Positions 34,870 to 44,247 of a DNA stretch of 53,732 bases are shown here, piece after piece; within the stretch, counting starts at the first letter, position 1, and each line of letters opens with the position of its first letter. Under the pieces are notes generated by a model, which did not search any database, was not told the origin of the DNA, and saw only the letters and a list, made by a program, of their open reading frames with translations. The translations under genes and the position numbers were made by a program. The DNA is from Planctomycetaceae bacterium (GTDB taxonomy: Bacteria > Planctomycetota > Planctomycetia > Pirellulales > Pirellulaceae), in contig PBOG01000183.1 of assembly GCA_002724245.1 (NCBI GenBank), positions 1 to 53,732 of the forward strand, written 5' to 3'.

Positions 34870-37761
34870 ATGTGGAACCGCTGCTTGATTTTGCTCGTCC
34901 TTTCGTTGCTCAATAGCCTGCTGTCCCGGGGCTGGCAAGCACACGCTGCAGAACGGATTGACTTTCGCACGCAAGTCGCGCCCATTCTGCAACAACACTG
35001 CCTGCGCTGCCACTCTGACGGAAAATCCAGTGGTGAACTCTCGCTCACGAATGGCATGAGTCTAGTCGAACAAGATTTGGTCTCGCCAGGCAAGCCAGAC
35101 CAGAGCCGCCTGATCGAAGTCCTCACTCCGGCAACCGTTGGCAAACGCGCCCAGATGCCAAAAGAAGGACCGTCTCTGACTGCCAAAGAAATTGACATAC
35201 TACGCGATTGGATACGTGACGGTGCTCTCTGGCCTGCGAATTTTGAAATCCAATCGCCGGCTTCTGCGAGCAAATCGTGGTGGTCGTTACAGCCGCTCGC
35301 CAGCCCCACACCGCCAGCCCCGTTGCGAGCGATACCCAACTGGCCCGCCTCACCAGTCGATCAGTTTGTCTTGCGGCGATTACAAGAAAACGATCTGGCT
35401 CCAGCGTCTGAAGCAGACCGCCGTGCACTTATTCGCCGAGTTACTTTTGATTTGACGGGCTTGCCTCCAACACCAGCAGACGTTAATTCGTTTGTCGTCG
35501 ACCACAGCCCCACTGCTTATGAAAGACTGATTGATCGCCTACTCGCTTCGCCGCAATATGGTGAGCGGTGGGGCAGGCATTGGTTGGATGTAATGCGATT
35601 TGGCGAAAGCAACGGCTACGAACAAAATCACGTCCGTGACAATGCCTGGCCGTTTCGCGACTATGTCATTCAATCCTTCAATGAAGATAAGCCTTTTGAT
35701 CGCTTTGTTCTGGAACAGCTCGCTGGTGATATTGTGGGGCAGGGCGATCCCCAGATAGAAGTCGCTACGGGATTTCTGGTTGCCGGATCGTTCGACTCGG
35801 TAGGGAACGGCAACCCCATCGCCCGGCGTTTAATTCGCGCCAATACCCTGGACGATGTGATTGCTGCAACAGGCTCCTCTTTTCTGGGGCTCACAATCAA
35901 CTGTTGTCGCTGTCACGACCACAAATTCGACCCGCTTGCTCAACTCGACTACTACCGAGTCCGCGCTGCTTTTGAAGGACTGCAGCAGACCGCTCGGACG
36001 CTCACTACCACAGCACAAAAACAACGTCACGATGCGCTGCGCGAACCATTACTCCAGCAGCTCTCCAACGTCGAAGCTCAGATTACCGACCTCCGCCGTA
36101 CGGTGGACAACCGAGTGAACGAGGAACGCACAACACTCATTCAGAAGCTATTTCCACGCCCTCGCGTCAGCAAATATGAAACGACAGAAACCTTTGCTCC
36201 CGTGGAAGCCAGATTCTTCCGTTTCACGATCCTGCGCTCCACAGGAGCCACAGGAAAAAGTGCTGTCTCACTTGACGAGTTTGAAATTTTCTCTGCGAAA
36301 GATCCAACCCATAACCTGGCTTTGGCAACAAGGGGCGCTAAAGCCAGTGTGCGTAGTATGCGTTACTCGAATGATGACCCACTCGCGTATGGTGCCCATC
36401 ATTTGAACGATGGACGGTTCGACGCTGTCTGGATATCTGGTGAACCCGGCGGCCAGCTGACAATTGAGTTCCCGCAAGCCGTAACCATTGCTAGTGCCAC
36501 CTGGTCAGCGGATCGTATCCGCGCGTACGCACCCAACCGCAGCGGCGCATTTCCCGATGAATATGTGCTGGAAACGTCTCGTGATGGAAAACAATGGACT
36601 GCCATCGCTGGCCATGCTGGCAGGCAGCCGTACGACGAATCCCGCTTGAATGAGCAGCTGTTCCTCAAAGCCTTGCAACCTGAAGAACAAGAAAACCACA
36701 AAACACTACTTGAACTGCGCCAATCTGTTCGCCGGAAATTGTCTGCTATCAAGCCTTTGCCTACTGCGTGGATCGGCACTTTCTCAGAACCCGAAGAACC
36801 GACCTATTTGATGAAAGGTGGCGATCCTGAGAAGAAAGGCCCGGATGTGGCGCCTGCCAGTTTAAGTGTTCTGGATCAGGTCGTTCCCAGCTATCAACTT
36901 GCAGACGATGCACCCGAAGCAAGTCGCCGCCAGAAACTCGCTCAGTGGATTACGCACGCGGAAAACCCACTGACACCACGTGTCCTTGCCAACCGCATCT
37001 GGCATTACCATTTTGGGCGGGGAATCGTCGCAACACCAAGCGATCTGGGCTACAACGGCGGCCGTCCGTCACATCCGCAATTACTGGATTGGCTGGCCCA
37101 GCAGGTTCACCTGCGGCAGTGGCGTTGGAAACCGATCCACCGACTGATCCTGACTTCAGAGACCTACCGTCAGGCAAGCACCTTTCAGGCCGATTCGGCT
37201 CAAGTCGATGCAGACGCCCGCCTGCTCTGGCGTTTTCCACCCCGCCGCCTTACCGCCGAAGCAATTCGTGATTCAATCCTGGAAGTTGCCGGCAGGCTAG
37301 AACACAAAATGGGCGGCGCCGGATTTCGCCTGTATGAGTACACCGTAGACAATGTCGCCACCTATTATCCACGTAATGACGTGGGACAAGAAACCTACCG
37401 CCGGGCGGTTTATCATCAGAACGCGCGAGCTGTCAAAGTCGACCTGTTAGGCGAGTATGACCTCCCCGAATGCGCTTTGCCTGCGCCACAACGCAATATA
37501 ACGATCTCGCCGTTACAGGCTCTGACTCTGCAGAACCACAGTTTCATGATCGATATGGCCCGCAGCTTCGCCCATCGACTTGTGCTAGAAACTGGCACGG
37601 ACAATATCGAACAGCAGGTTACTCGAGCCTATCAACTGGCATTTGCACGAGACCCAATTGCCGAAGAAGCCGCGGCAGCGCACCGCCTGATTCAGGACTT
37701 TGGCCTGGTCGTTTTCTGCCGCGCACTCTACAACGCCAACGAGTTTATTTATGTCCATTGA
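34870..37761 (+). CDS. Secreted PSCyt1/DUF1549/DUF1553 protein with discoidin-like domain
   Basis: A 963-residue protein. ATG 34870 (MWNRCLILLVLSLLN) gives a clean signal peptide and has GAGG 6 nt upstream; the open frame extends to 34705 without support. A cytochrome-like PSCyt1 domain carries C44-LR-C47-H48. DUF1549 follows (DFTLTGLPPTPADVN-like segment VTFDLTGLPPTP), with NCCRCHDHKFDPL near residue 346. An F5/8-type carbohydrate-binding domain is inserted (FRFTILRSTG to VLETSRDGKQWTAI, about residues 435-585). DUF1553 ends the protein (PRRLTAEAIRDSI). A secreted or surface role in polymer handling is often proposed for the family but is unproven. The next gene overlaps by 11 bp. Confidence 0.9.
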   Translation: MWNRCLILLVLSLLNSLLSRGWQAHAAERIDFRTQVAPILQQHCLRCHSDGKSSGELSLTNGMSLVEQDLVSPGKPDQSRLIEVLTPATVGKRAQMPKEGPSLTAKEIDILRDWIRDGALWPANFEIQSPASASKSWWSLQPLASPTPPAPLRAIPNWPASPVDQFVLRRLQENDLAPASEADRRALIRRVTFDLTGLPPTPADVNSFVVDHSPTAYERLIDRLLASPQYGERWGRHWLDVMRFGESNGYEQNHVRDNAWPFRDYVIQSFNEDKPFDRFVLEQLAGDIVGQGDPQIEVATGFLVAGSFDSVGNGNPIARRLIRANTLDDVIAATGSSFLGLTINCCRCHDHKFDPLAQLDYYRVRAAFEGLQQTARTLTTTAQKQRHDALREPLLQQLSNVEAQITDLRRTVDNRVNEERTTLIQKLFPRPRVSKYETTETFAPVEARFFRFTILRSTGATGKSAVSLDEFEIFSAKDPTHNLALATRGAKASVRSMRYSNDDPLAYGAHHLNDGRFDAVWISGEPGGQLTIEFPQAVTIASATWSADRIRAYAPNRSGAFPDEYVLETSRDGKQWTAIAGHAGRQPYDESRLNEQLFLKALQPEEQENHKTLLELRQSVRRKLSAIKPLPTAWIGTFSEPEEPTYLMKGGDPEKKGPDVAPASLSVLDQVVPSYQLADDAPEASRRQKLAQWITHAENPLTPRVLANRIWHYHFGRGIVATPSDLGYNGGRPSHPQLLDWLAQQVHLRQWRWKPIHRLILTSETYRQASTFQADSAQVDADARLLWRFPPRRLTAEAIRDSILEVAGRLEHKMGGAGFRLYEYTVDNVATYYPRNDVGQETYRRAVYHQNARAVKVDLLGEYDLPECALPAPQRNITISPLQALTLQNHSFMIDMARSFAHRLVLETGTDNIEQQVTRAYQLAFARDPIAEEAAAAHRLIQDFGLVVFCRALYNANEFIYVH

Positions 37762-39163
37762 TCGCACAACAGACAGACGGGCCTGGTTCGGTAATCTGGC
37801 GACGGGGCTCGCAGGAATTTCCCTGACAAAGCTGACGAGCCAAGGCGCCGAGACCAAGGTCTCCGAGAACACCCATTTCTTGCCTCGCGCAAAACGCGTG
37901 CTGCAGATTTTCTGCCCTGGTGGTGCATCACACGTCGATCTCTGGGACTACAAACCCGAGTTGGAACGCCGGGATGGACAATATCTTCCCGAGGGAGCAT
38001 TCCTCTCATTCATGGGGAAAAACGGCCCCCTGATGAAAAGCCCCTGGAAATTTCGACAGCGAGGAGAAGCGGGAAGCTGGGTGTCCGAACTGCTACCACA
38101 CGTCGGATCCCATATCGACGACATGGCGTTCATACACTCGATGACTTCCAAATCCAACACACATGGACCTGGCTGCCAGTTCATGAACACCGGGTTTACT
38201 GCTGACGGATTTCCCGCCAATGGAGCCTGGGCGAGTTATGCCCTGGGGAGTGAAAATGATAACCTTCCCAGCTATGTCGCAATCACAGACGTTCGCGGCG
38301 AGCCGCCGTCTGGCGCTGCAAACTGGGGCTCTGGTTTTCTACCGGCAGAGCATCAGGGTATTTCACTCAACGCAGATCGTCCGATTCGAAATCTAGCATC
38401 TCCTGCGGGAATCAGTCCCCAGGCAGAGCAAGCATCCAGACAATTCCTTGATCTGCTGAATCAACGGCACCGTAAAGAAAATCCCGGCAACTCACAATTA
38501 CAGGCCCGGATTGCTGCATATCAGTTGGCGGCGAGAATGCAGCTGTCTGCTCCGGAAGCAGGGAACCTTGCCCAGGAAACACGTGCAACCCACAACATGT
38601 ATGGCACTGCTGATAGCAATCGATTCAAAGCGGCTTACGCACGCAATTGTTTGCTCGCCAGAAGATTCCTCGAACGGGGAGTCCGCTTCGTCACCGTCTA
38701 TTGCGCTTCACGCGCATCAGGCGTCGACGGGTTAATGAACTGGGATGCCCACAAGAAACTAAAAGCCGATTACGAACGCCACTGCCCCATTTTTGATCAG
38801 CCTACAGCAGCGTTGCTGACCGATTTGAAACGGTCCGGATTACTGAATGAGACACTTGTACTTTGGACAAGTGAATTTGGCCGCATGCCTACCCGCCAGG
38901 AAGGCACAGCCGGACGGGACCATAATCCTGATGGTTTTACCACCTGGATGATGGGCGCAGGTGTGAAAGGCGGTGTCCATTATGGTGCCACCGATCCGTT
39001 AGGCCGCAGGTCGGTAGAAAACATTGCGACCGTTTACGATTTCTATGCAACCGTACTGCACCTCCTGGGACTCGACTTCCAACAACTGGGATACTATCAC
39101 AACGGAATTGAACGCCGCTTGACTGATGTCCACGGGCACGTCATCCCAGAAATACTTAGCTGA
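37751..39163 (+). CDS. DUF1501 protein, second pair partner
   Basis: A 470-residue exported protein. ATG 37751 lies inside the end of the upstream gene (11-bp overlap), so translation is probably coupled; a longer frame from 37700 is unlikely. The N-terminus DRRAWFGNLATGLAGISL looks like a weaker Tat signal. DUF1501 landmarks are FCPGGASHVDLWDYKPE, EFGRMPTRQ and GRDHNPDGFTTWMMGAGVKGG. It belongs to a different DUF1501 branch from the product of 31708 (GRDHN instead of GRDHW; an extra STTCGASRASG-like YCASRASGVDG segment). Pairing with a PSCyt1/DUF1549 protein is the common state in the phylum. Confidence 0.92.
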   Translation: MSIDRTTDRRAWFGNLATGLAGISLTKLTSQGAETKVSENTHFLPRAKRVLQIFCPGGASHVDLWDYKPELERRDGQYLPEGAFLSFMGKNGPLMKSPWKFRQRGEAGSWVSELLPHVGSHIDDMAFIHSMTSKSNTHGPGCQFMNTGFTADGFPANGAWASYALGSENDNLPSYVAITDVRGEPPSGAANWGSGFLPAEHQGISLNADRPIRNLASPAGISPQAEQASRQFLDLLNQRHRKENPGNSQLQARIAAYQLAARMQLSAPEAGNLAQETRATHNMYGTADSNRFKAAYARNCLLARRFLERGVRFVTVYCASRASGVDGLMNWDAHKKLKADYERHCPIFDQPTAALLTDLKRSGLLNETLVLWTSEFGRMPTRQEGTAGRDHNPDGFTTWMMGAGVKGGVHYGATDPLGRRSVENIATVYDFYATVLHLLGLDFQQLGYYHNGIERRLTDVHGHVIPEILS

Positions 39164-39378
39164 CACAAACCGGCTATTGGTTTTTGATGCAATTTCCCAG
39201 TGTGCCACCAGACACGTTTCATTTCAGCTTGTCACCCCAGCGAGGCGAGCGCGCCTGCAACAATCTAACTTAGCAATCGCGGCCCCCTGGCTGCAGATGC
39301 TTTGAAAACAACCTATGGGACTGCAAAACTCTAACGAAGCCATTTGTTTAACGCTCGGACCGGAAGGACCGCTCACTC

Positions 39379-40380
39379 ATGCCAGACACACTGTCCTTGG
39401 ACGATTTTTCGTTAGAAATCACTCCCCCAGGTACTTGCTGGAAGGGCTGGATTCATATCGGCGAACTGCCAGCGGGAGAGCCAGTACGCTGGCCCGTGGT
39501 GCTGCATCGCGGCCAACAACCCGGCAAAGTGCTGCTGGCTAATGCCGGAACACATGGCGATGAATATGAAGGAATCGCCGCCTTGCATAAAGTTGCCCGG
39601 CAACTCGACCCCAAGGCGATGAGCGGAACGCTACTGTCCATCCCCATCCTCAGCCCACCGGCAGTGTCCGGTGGGCACCGCAATGGGATCTGGGACAATC
39701 GAAACCTCGCTCGCACCTTCCCTGGCGATGCAGGTGGGCTGTTTACCGAACGCATCGCACACCACTTTGCAACGCGCATACTACCTTTGGCAGACCTTTA
39801 CATCGATCTTCACGCGGCAGGCACCGGCGTTGGTATCGAGACGTTTATTGGTTGCCGCGTCGATGAAGAAAGTGATCTAGTCGACACACAAAGACGTGCC
39901 TCGATTGCTTCCGGGATGGAGATTATCTGGAATACCGGAGGGCTTCCTGGCAGAACCCTCTCGGCCGCCTGGGACGCAGGCGTCCCAGCCCTGTACACCG
40001 AGTCCCCCGGTAATCGCACATGTGCTCCGGATGAAGTCGACATCATCGTCACTGCGATAATGAATCTGTTGCGTTTTCTGGAAATCCTTCCGGGCTCCTA
40101 CCCCACCGAGCGTCCCGCCTTCTACTTCGAAGATTCACGTCCAGCTGCAGGCCACATGCAAGACCACCATCGCTCTGATGTTGGCGGCTTGTTTATCCCG
40201 GAGGTAAAACTCTGGGAACGCGTAGAAGATGGACAATGCCTTGGAAAGGTCTACGATCCGCTCGGCGATGTATTGCAAGTGATCTCGGCAAATCTGAGTG
40301 GACGCGTACTGACTTTGCGGATCTGCCCGCGCGTTATGCCCGGTGAATTCACCACGGTTGTAGTCCCCTTCGCCGAATAG
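39379..40380 (+). CDS. Succinylglutamate desuccinylase/aspartoacylase-family metallohydrolase
   Basis: A 333-residue enzyme of the M14-related family, probably cytoplasmic as no signal is seen. Zinc ligands are predicted at His59 and Glu62 (AGTHGDEYEG) and His145 (DLHAAG). RNLARTFPG matches the DLNRxFPG substrate motif and Glu208 (YTESPG) is the likely catalytic base. Its C-terminal part is beta-rich (GGLFIPEVKLWERVEDGQ, lipoyl-like) as in related N-deacylases. It would cut an N-acyl amino acid or similar amide; the substrate is unknown. It follows the second DUF1549/DUF1501 pair after 215 bp and is convergent with the orphan permease. Confidence 0.85.
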   Translation: MPDTLSLDDFSLEITPPGTCWKGWIHIGELPAGEPVRWPVVLHRGQQPGKVLLANAGTHGDEYEGIAALHKVARQLDPKAMSGTLLSIPILSPPAVSGGHRNGIWDNRNLARTFPGDAGGLFTERIAHHFATRILPLADLYIDLHAAGTGVGIETFIGCRVDEESDLVDTQRRASIASGMEIIWNTGGLPGRTLSAAWDAGVPALYTESPGNRTCAPDEVDIIVTAIMNLLRFLEILPGSYPTERPAFYFEDSRPAAGHMQDHHRSDVGGLFIPEVKLWERVEDGQCLGKVYDPLGDVLQVISANLSGRVLTLRICPRVMPGEFTTVVVPFAE

Positions 40381-40634
40381 ACCTGTGGCCACAAGGTGAT
40401 TGCCAGAAAGGCAGCAAGTCCGTATTGCGTCGGGCACTGGAGACATGAACGCGGTCACGTTTTCCCGTATACGGCACACGCGAACGAAACAATACAGCAC
40501 CAGCGATCACGTTAACGCGTGAGATAAGGCGGACAAAGAAATAACGCTGCAGAAGTAATCGCTGGCGCAGCGGCCGCAAAATCGTCAGCAGCAAATAACA
40601 CCGTCTGCGAATGCGCTGTCATTGGATCACCAGC

Positions 40635-42224
40635 CTAACTTGCGGCGCGGCGTGCCTCTGCTCGGGCCCGCCGCCTGGCGACGATTCGTTTGAACAAGAC
40701 ATCTGCAATAACGCCAAGCAATAACACCAAACCGATTACGGCATCTTCCAAGGTGTCGGAAATACCTTCCAGAACAATCATATTGTTGAGCGTTTGCATT
40801 ACGGCTGTCCCGATAAGTACGCCCAGAATGCCTCCCTCTCCACCACGTAACGAACACCCTCCAAGTACGGCTGCAGCAATCGCATGGAGCTCAAAGAAGC
40901 TGCCAAAGCTGGAAGGAGAAACCGAATTACTGTCCAGGGCGAACAACATTCCGCCAATCGTAGCCAACCCCGTGCAGGCCATATAAGCCAGCACTGTCAT
41001 ACGGTCAGTATTGACTCCCGAATACCGTGTGGCCTCCACATTACGACCAAGCGCCTGCATATATCGCCCCCAAACCGTGCGATTCAAAAACACCGCAGCG
41101 CAGAAGCCCAGAAAAATCAAAATGAAAAAAGGGTAGGGGACACCAAACCCACCTTCAGCCCATTCCCATTTCCCCTGCGCCAGGGCACTCAGTGACTCGT
41201 TGTATTCGTTCCCAAAACCTTGAACCTGATCATTCACCAATCGACGCGAAATGCCGCGATAAACCAGCAACCCGCAGAGCGTTACTACGAACGGCTGCAA
41301 TCCCAGTTTGGTCACCAATAGCCCATGCAGACAACCTAACCCCAGGCCAATCACGAGCACCAACGTGACACCCGCTGCGATCGGCATTCGCTGGCGACGT
41401 TCGATCGGAATCGCCACCCAATCCGCGGTAAACTTAGACCCCAACTCCGTCTTCAAAGTGACGACTGTTTCACCGCGGTTAATGGAAATTTCCTGGACCG
41501 ATATTTGCTTGAGTCCGGACTTCGGATGAACTAATGTCACCTGATCCCGAAATGCTAATTGCGAGTGGTCACCCGCCAAGGTGATTGTCGCAGGACTCTC
41601 CACCTCCCCTGTATCATTTGCATGTTGAAACGCGGTAATGGCATAGAATTTCGCAAGCTTTCCGTACGTGTCGTTATTGCTTGGTGCCTGATCCAACCGT
41701 ATTTCAGTCGCTTCAATATTGCCTCCACTCTCATCTCGAAACGAAATCGGCTCGACTTCCGTCACCGTTGCCATGAGATTGCGGGCCCGCCTGCCGCCGA
41801 AATAACGCACCTGATCACCTGCCTTGAAAGAATCAACTCGCCCAGCGATTACAACCGACTGCTCGGTGGCACGAACATCAACTACCGACTGCACATCGAA
41901 AGGTTCGTAATCAACCGCCAAGAACAAGGCTAACAGACAGCCTGCAAGACAAACGATCGAGCCAATCGACAGATCAATTCCCGAGGTGATAATCACAAAC
42001 GCCACACCGATACCGAGAATCCCGAACAATGCCGTTCTTCTCAACAAATTTTCAATGTTGTTGCTGAGCAAGAACGAACCGGGAACTGTCAGCGACATGA
42101 ATAACCAGAGCGAGAGCAACAACGCTGCAATTCCAAACACTTTGGCGTTGCCCTGTAGTTGCAGGCTGCAAAACGTCCGAACAGATGACAACAACGTAGT
42201 GGTGTTTGGCGACTTTGGATTCAT
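40635..42224 (-). CDS. Sugar ABC permease (RbsC/XylH type) with large inserted beta-rich domain
   Basis: A 529-residue membrane protein, about 200 longer than usual for its family. Residues 28-103 contain the first helices and the family motif SGIDLSIGS (81-89). About 175 extra residues (105-280) are hydrophilic and beta-rich, with two weakly similar parts (FKAGDQVRYF and LAFRDQVTLV followed by alternating strands). The remaining helices then resume: GLLVTKLGLQPFVVTLCGLLVYRG and LGGCSLRGGEGG. With N-in topology the insert would face the periplasm, where the binding protein docks; this is inference. No ATPase or binding-protein gene is adjacent, so its partners must be elsewhere or shared with the importer at 12117-16752. 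Confidence 0.9.
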   Translation of the reverse strand: MNPKSPNTTTLLSSVRTFCSLQLQGNAKVFGIAALLLSLWLFMSLTVPGSFLLSNNIENLLRRTALFGILGIGVAFVIITSGIDLSIGSIVCLAGCLLALFLAVDYEPFDVQSVVDVRATEQSVVIAGRVDSFKAGDQVRYFGGRRARNLMATVTEVEPISFRDESGGNIEATEIRLDQAPSNNDTYGKLAKFYAITAFQHANDTGEVESPATITLAGDHSQLAFRDQVTLVHPKSGLKQISVQEISINRGETVVTLKTELGSKFTADWVAIPIERRQRMPIAAGVTLVLVIGLGLGCLHGLLVTKLGLQPFVVTLCGLLVYRGISRRLVNDQVQGFGNEYNESLSALAQGKWEWAEGGFGVPYPFFILIFLGFCAAVFLNRTVWGRYMQALGRNVEATRYSGVNTDRMTVLAYMACTGLATIGGMLFALDSNSVSPSSFGSFFELHAIAAAVLGGCSLRGGEGGILGVLIGTAVMQTLNNMIVLEGISDTLEDAVIGLVLLLGVIADVLFKRIVARRRARAEARRAAS

Positions 42225-42736
42225 CTAGTTTGCCAATTCAAGCCTTGAGAGAAACTGAACTCGCTTCGAGGAAGAGCATTCTCTCGGATGTTCACGACTA
42301 CGTCCAGTTAGCGCCAAATGCTGGAGGCGAATACTGCAACGCTGCCCGTTAGTCTGAAGACTCCCGCACCGCAAGCACGAAATCCTCTGCGACGAGTCGA
42401 ATTGTCCTTTTTGACTGCGTCCAGTGTTCACGGCTGTGGCTATTGGATCTGCCACTTTCAACCCTGCTGCCCCATAAAAGTGGCCAATCCAGGCGACACA
42501 GCTGCCATCCAGTTATCGTCGGCAATGTTGTCAATCTTGCGGATTGTGCGATTCAACACGACTCGACATTCCTAATCATAACGGTCAAGGCGGCTCGGCT
42601 AAAAACCTGCCACCAGCAACACCGGATTCTCGGCTGGGAACTATTGCAGCCGAGGGATTCGCTGCTAAAGTCGAGTCAATGGCCATAAGTTCGATGTCTA
42701 TCGCGTTCTCTCTAGAGGTCGCGAATTTGAAGTGAC
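42225..42736. other. Divergent intergenic region, nothing recognised
   Basis: About 512 bp between the orphan permease (-) and the acidic unknown (+). A minus-strand open frame ends directly before the permease ATG, but it has no family features. No RNA gene or strong hairpin was found. The size leaves room for regulatory elements of both genes. Confidence 0.4.
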
Positions 42737-43312
42737 ATGACAGAGTTGCAAGAGCATAATCACGACGAAGTCGACCAGTTGCTGCTGAATGCTGCGCTGC
42801 GTGATGCTCTGGAACCGTTTCTCGATGAATCGGTCAATATGGTCGACAGCCATACCATGACTACGTCGAAGGAAAACGAGTATTTGGCTTCAATGCTCGC
42901 CTGGGAACGAGCTCCCCTCCTGCCCCTGAGTTCCTGGTTCGAACCGGAGCTTAAGCTGCCAGATCCAGATGACCTTGCAGACCAGGAGCTGCACGATCTG
43001 CTGTGGGATACGTTGAACAAGCTCTACGACAATCGCATCGCACTCGACTACACCGATCACCTTTCGGATCGGGAGCTCTATTGCCTGATCGTACGAGATA
43101 TCCTGTCGGCAGAAGAGAAGAAACTCGACCTGCCGAAGAACTATCTTCATTGGCACTGCTTGGACTGGAACACCCAGCCAGACCCATGGCTGCGATATTA
43201 TGCAACGGCCGAGGAAAGAGATCGTTGGGCTCTGCATACAGGTGAAACACTCCCCCCGTCCGAACCTGCTCCCTATCCACGGCAAATTCCCAGTCGACCG
43301 CCGAACAACTGA
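42737..43312 (+). CDS. Acidic conserved-looking protein of unknown function
   Basis: A 191-residue cytoplasmic protein without signal or membrane segments. It is rich in Asp, Glu and Leu, with three apparent parts: an N-terminal helical stretch, a central WxxLxxLxxxRIALDYTDHLSDRELY segment, and a Trp-rich part (LHWHCLDWNTQPDPWLRYYA) that ends in a Pro-rich tail. The aromatic core suggests a folded domain. I recognise no family. A GAAGTGA site before the ATG is the only start signal. Confidence 0.7.
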   Translation: MTELQEHNHDEVDQLLLNAALRDALEPFLDESVNMVDSHTMTTSKENEYLASMLAWERAPLLPLSSWFEPELKLPDPDDLADQELHDLLWDTLNKLYDNRIALDYTDHLSDRELYCLIVRDILSAEEKKLDLPKNYLHWHCLDWNTQPDPWLRYYATAEERDRWALHTGETLPPSEPAPYPRQIPSRPPNN

Positions 43313-43459
43313 CCCGTCTGATCACTTGCTTTCAACAGACGAAACAAGCATCTGCGAATCACGCTTGCCCCACCGCAACGCACACATCACCTGAGATTAT
43401 TTTCGCCAAATCCTTAATCCCAGGTCTTCAACACCGCAGCTCTTCCAGGACCCCGTGCC

Positions 43460-44182
43460 ATGGCGGTACAACGCCGCTTGCTCACCGCCAAATGGCAACA
43501 CCTGGCAATGCTCAATTATGAGATTGCTCCGGAGTGCCTTGCGCCATTCTTGCCGCGGGGCACAGAATTGGATTTCTTTCAGGGAAAGACCTACGTCAGT
43601 GTTGTGGGATTTCAATTCCTGAACACTCGAATATTTGGCATCCCCATTCCCTGGCACTGCAATTTTGAAGAAGTCAATCTGCGTTTCTATGTGCGGCGGC
43701 ACAGCCACGGCACAACGCGTCGCGGCGTTTGCTTTATTAAGGAACTGGTGCCTCGAGTGGCCATCGCCAAGATCGCGAACTGGATCTACAACGAGAACTA
43801 CCAGGCTGTTGCCATGCAGCACCAAGTCGACAGGGATGCCAACACCGCTCCCCACGTCTCGTATGGATGGAAGCAACAACAACGTTGGCAAGGTTTAACT
43901 CTGACTGCGCAGAATGCGCTCCAGCTCCCTGCGCCAGATTCGATCGAAGAGTTCATTGCCGAGCATTATTGGGGATATACACCCCAACGAGACGGCGGCA
44001 CCGTCGAATACGAAGTGCAGCATCCTCCGTGGAAAATTTGGCCCGCGACAAACGCCGATCTGAACTGCGATGTGGCCAGCCTGTACGGTGCGCCATTCGT
44101 CAAGCCGTTGCGGCATCTGGCCTCGGCTTTCCTGGCCGAGGGCTCCTCCATCTCTGTTTCCACGCCCAGCAAGATCTGTTGA
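43460..44182 (+). CDS. DUF2071 (YqjF-like) protein
   Basis: A 240-residue protein with DUF2071 landmarks: WQHLAMLNYEIAPECLAPFLPRGTELDFF near the start, SVVGFQFLNTRIFGIPIP, then NFEEVNLRFYVRR and the conserved FIKELVPR. Length matches the family. The fold is shared with acetoacetate decarboxylase-like proteins, but no activity is established for this group. It stands alone, convergent with the lone DUF1501 gene 65 bp to the right. Confidence 0.85.
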   Translation: MAVQRRLLTAKWQHLAMLNYEIAPECLAPFLPRGTELDFFQGKTYVSVVGFQFLNTRIFGIPIPWHCNFEEVNLRFYVRRHSHGTTRRGVCFIKELVPRVAIAKIANWIYNENYQAVAMQHQVDRDANTAPHVSYGWKQQQRWQGLTLTAQNALQLPAPDSIEEFIAEHYWGYTPQRDGGTVEYEVQHPPWKIWPATNADLNCDVASLYGAPFVKPLRHLASAFLAEGSSISVSTPSKIC

Positions 44183-44247
44183 TTTTTGCCGATTCTGTAA
44201 TAGCGGAAACTAGCTGACAAACGCTCGCCATTCGTTGTCGCGGGCAA

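Noticed and set aside
42225-42461. 78-residue minus-strand frame ending right before the permease ATG
   Set aside because: The position is suggestive of a leader gene, but the sequence is Arg/Ser/Gln-rich without any domain and no ribosome site precedes it.
40381-42736. ATPase or binding-protein partner for the orphan permease in its flanks
   Set aside because: No Walker motifs or binding-protein fold are found in any frame of the flanking gaps or adjacent genes.
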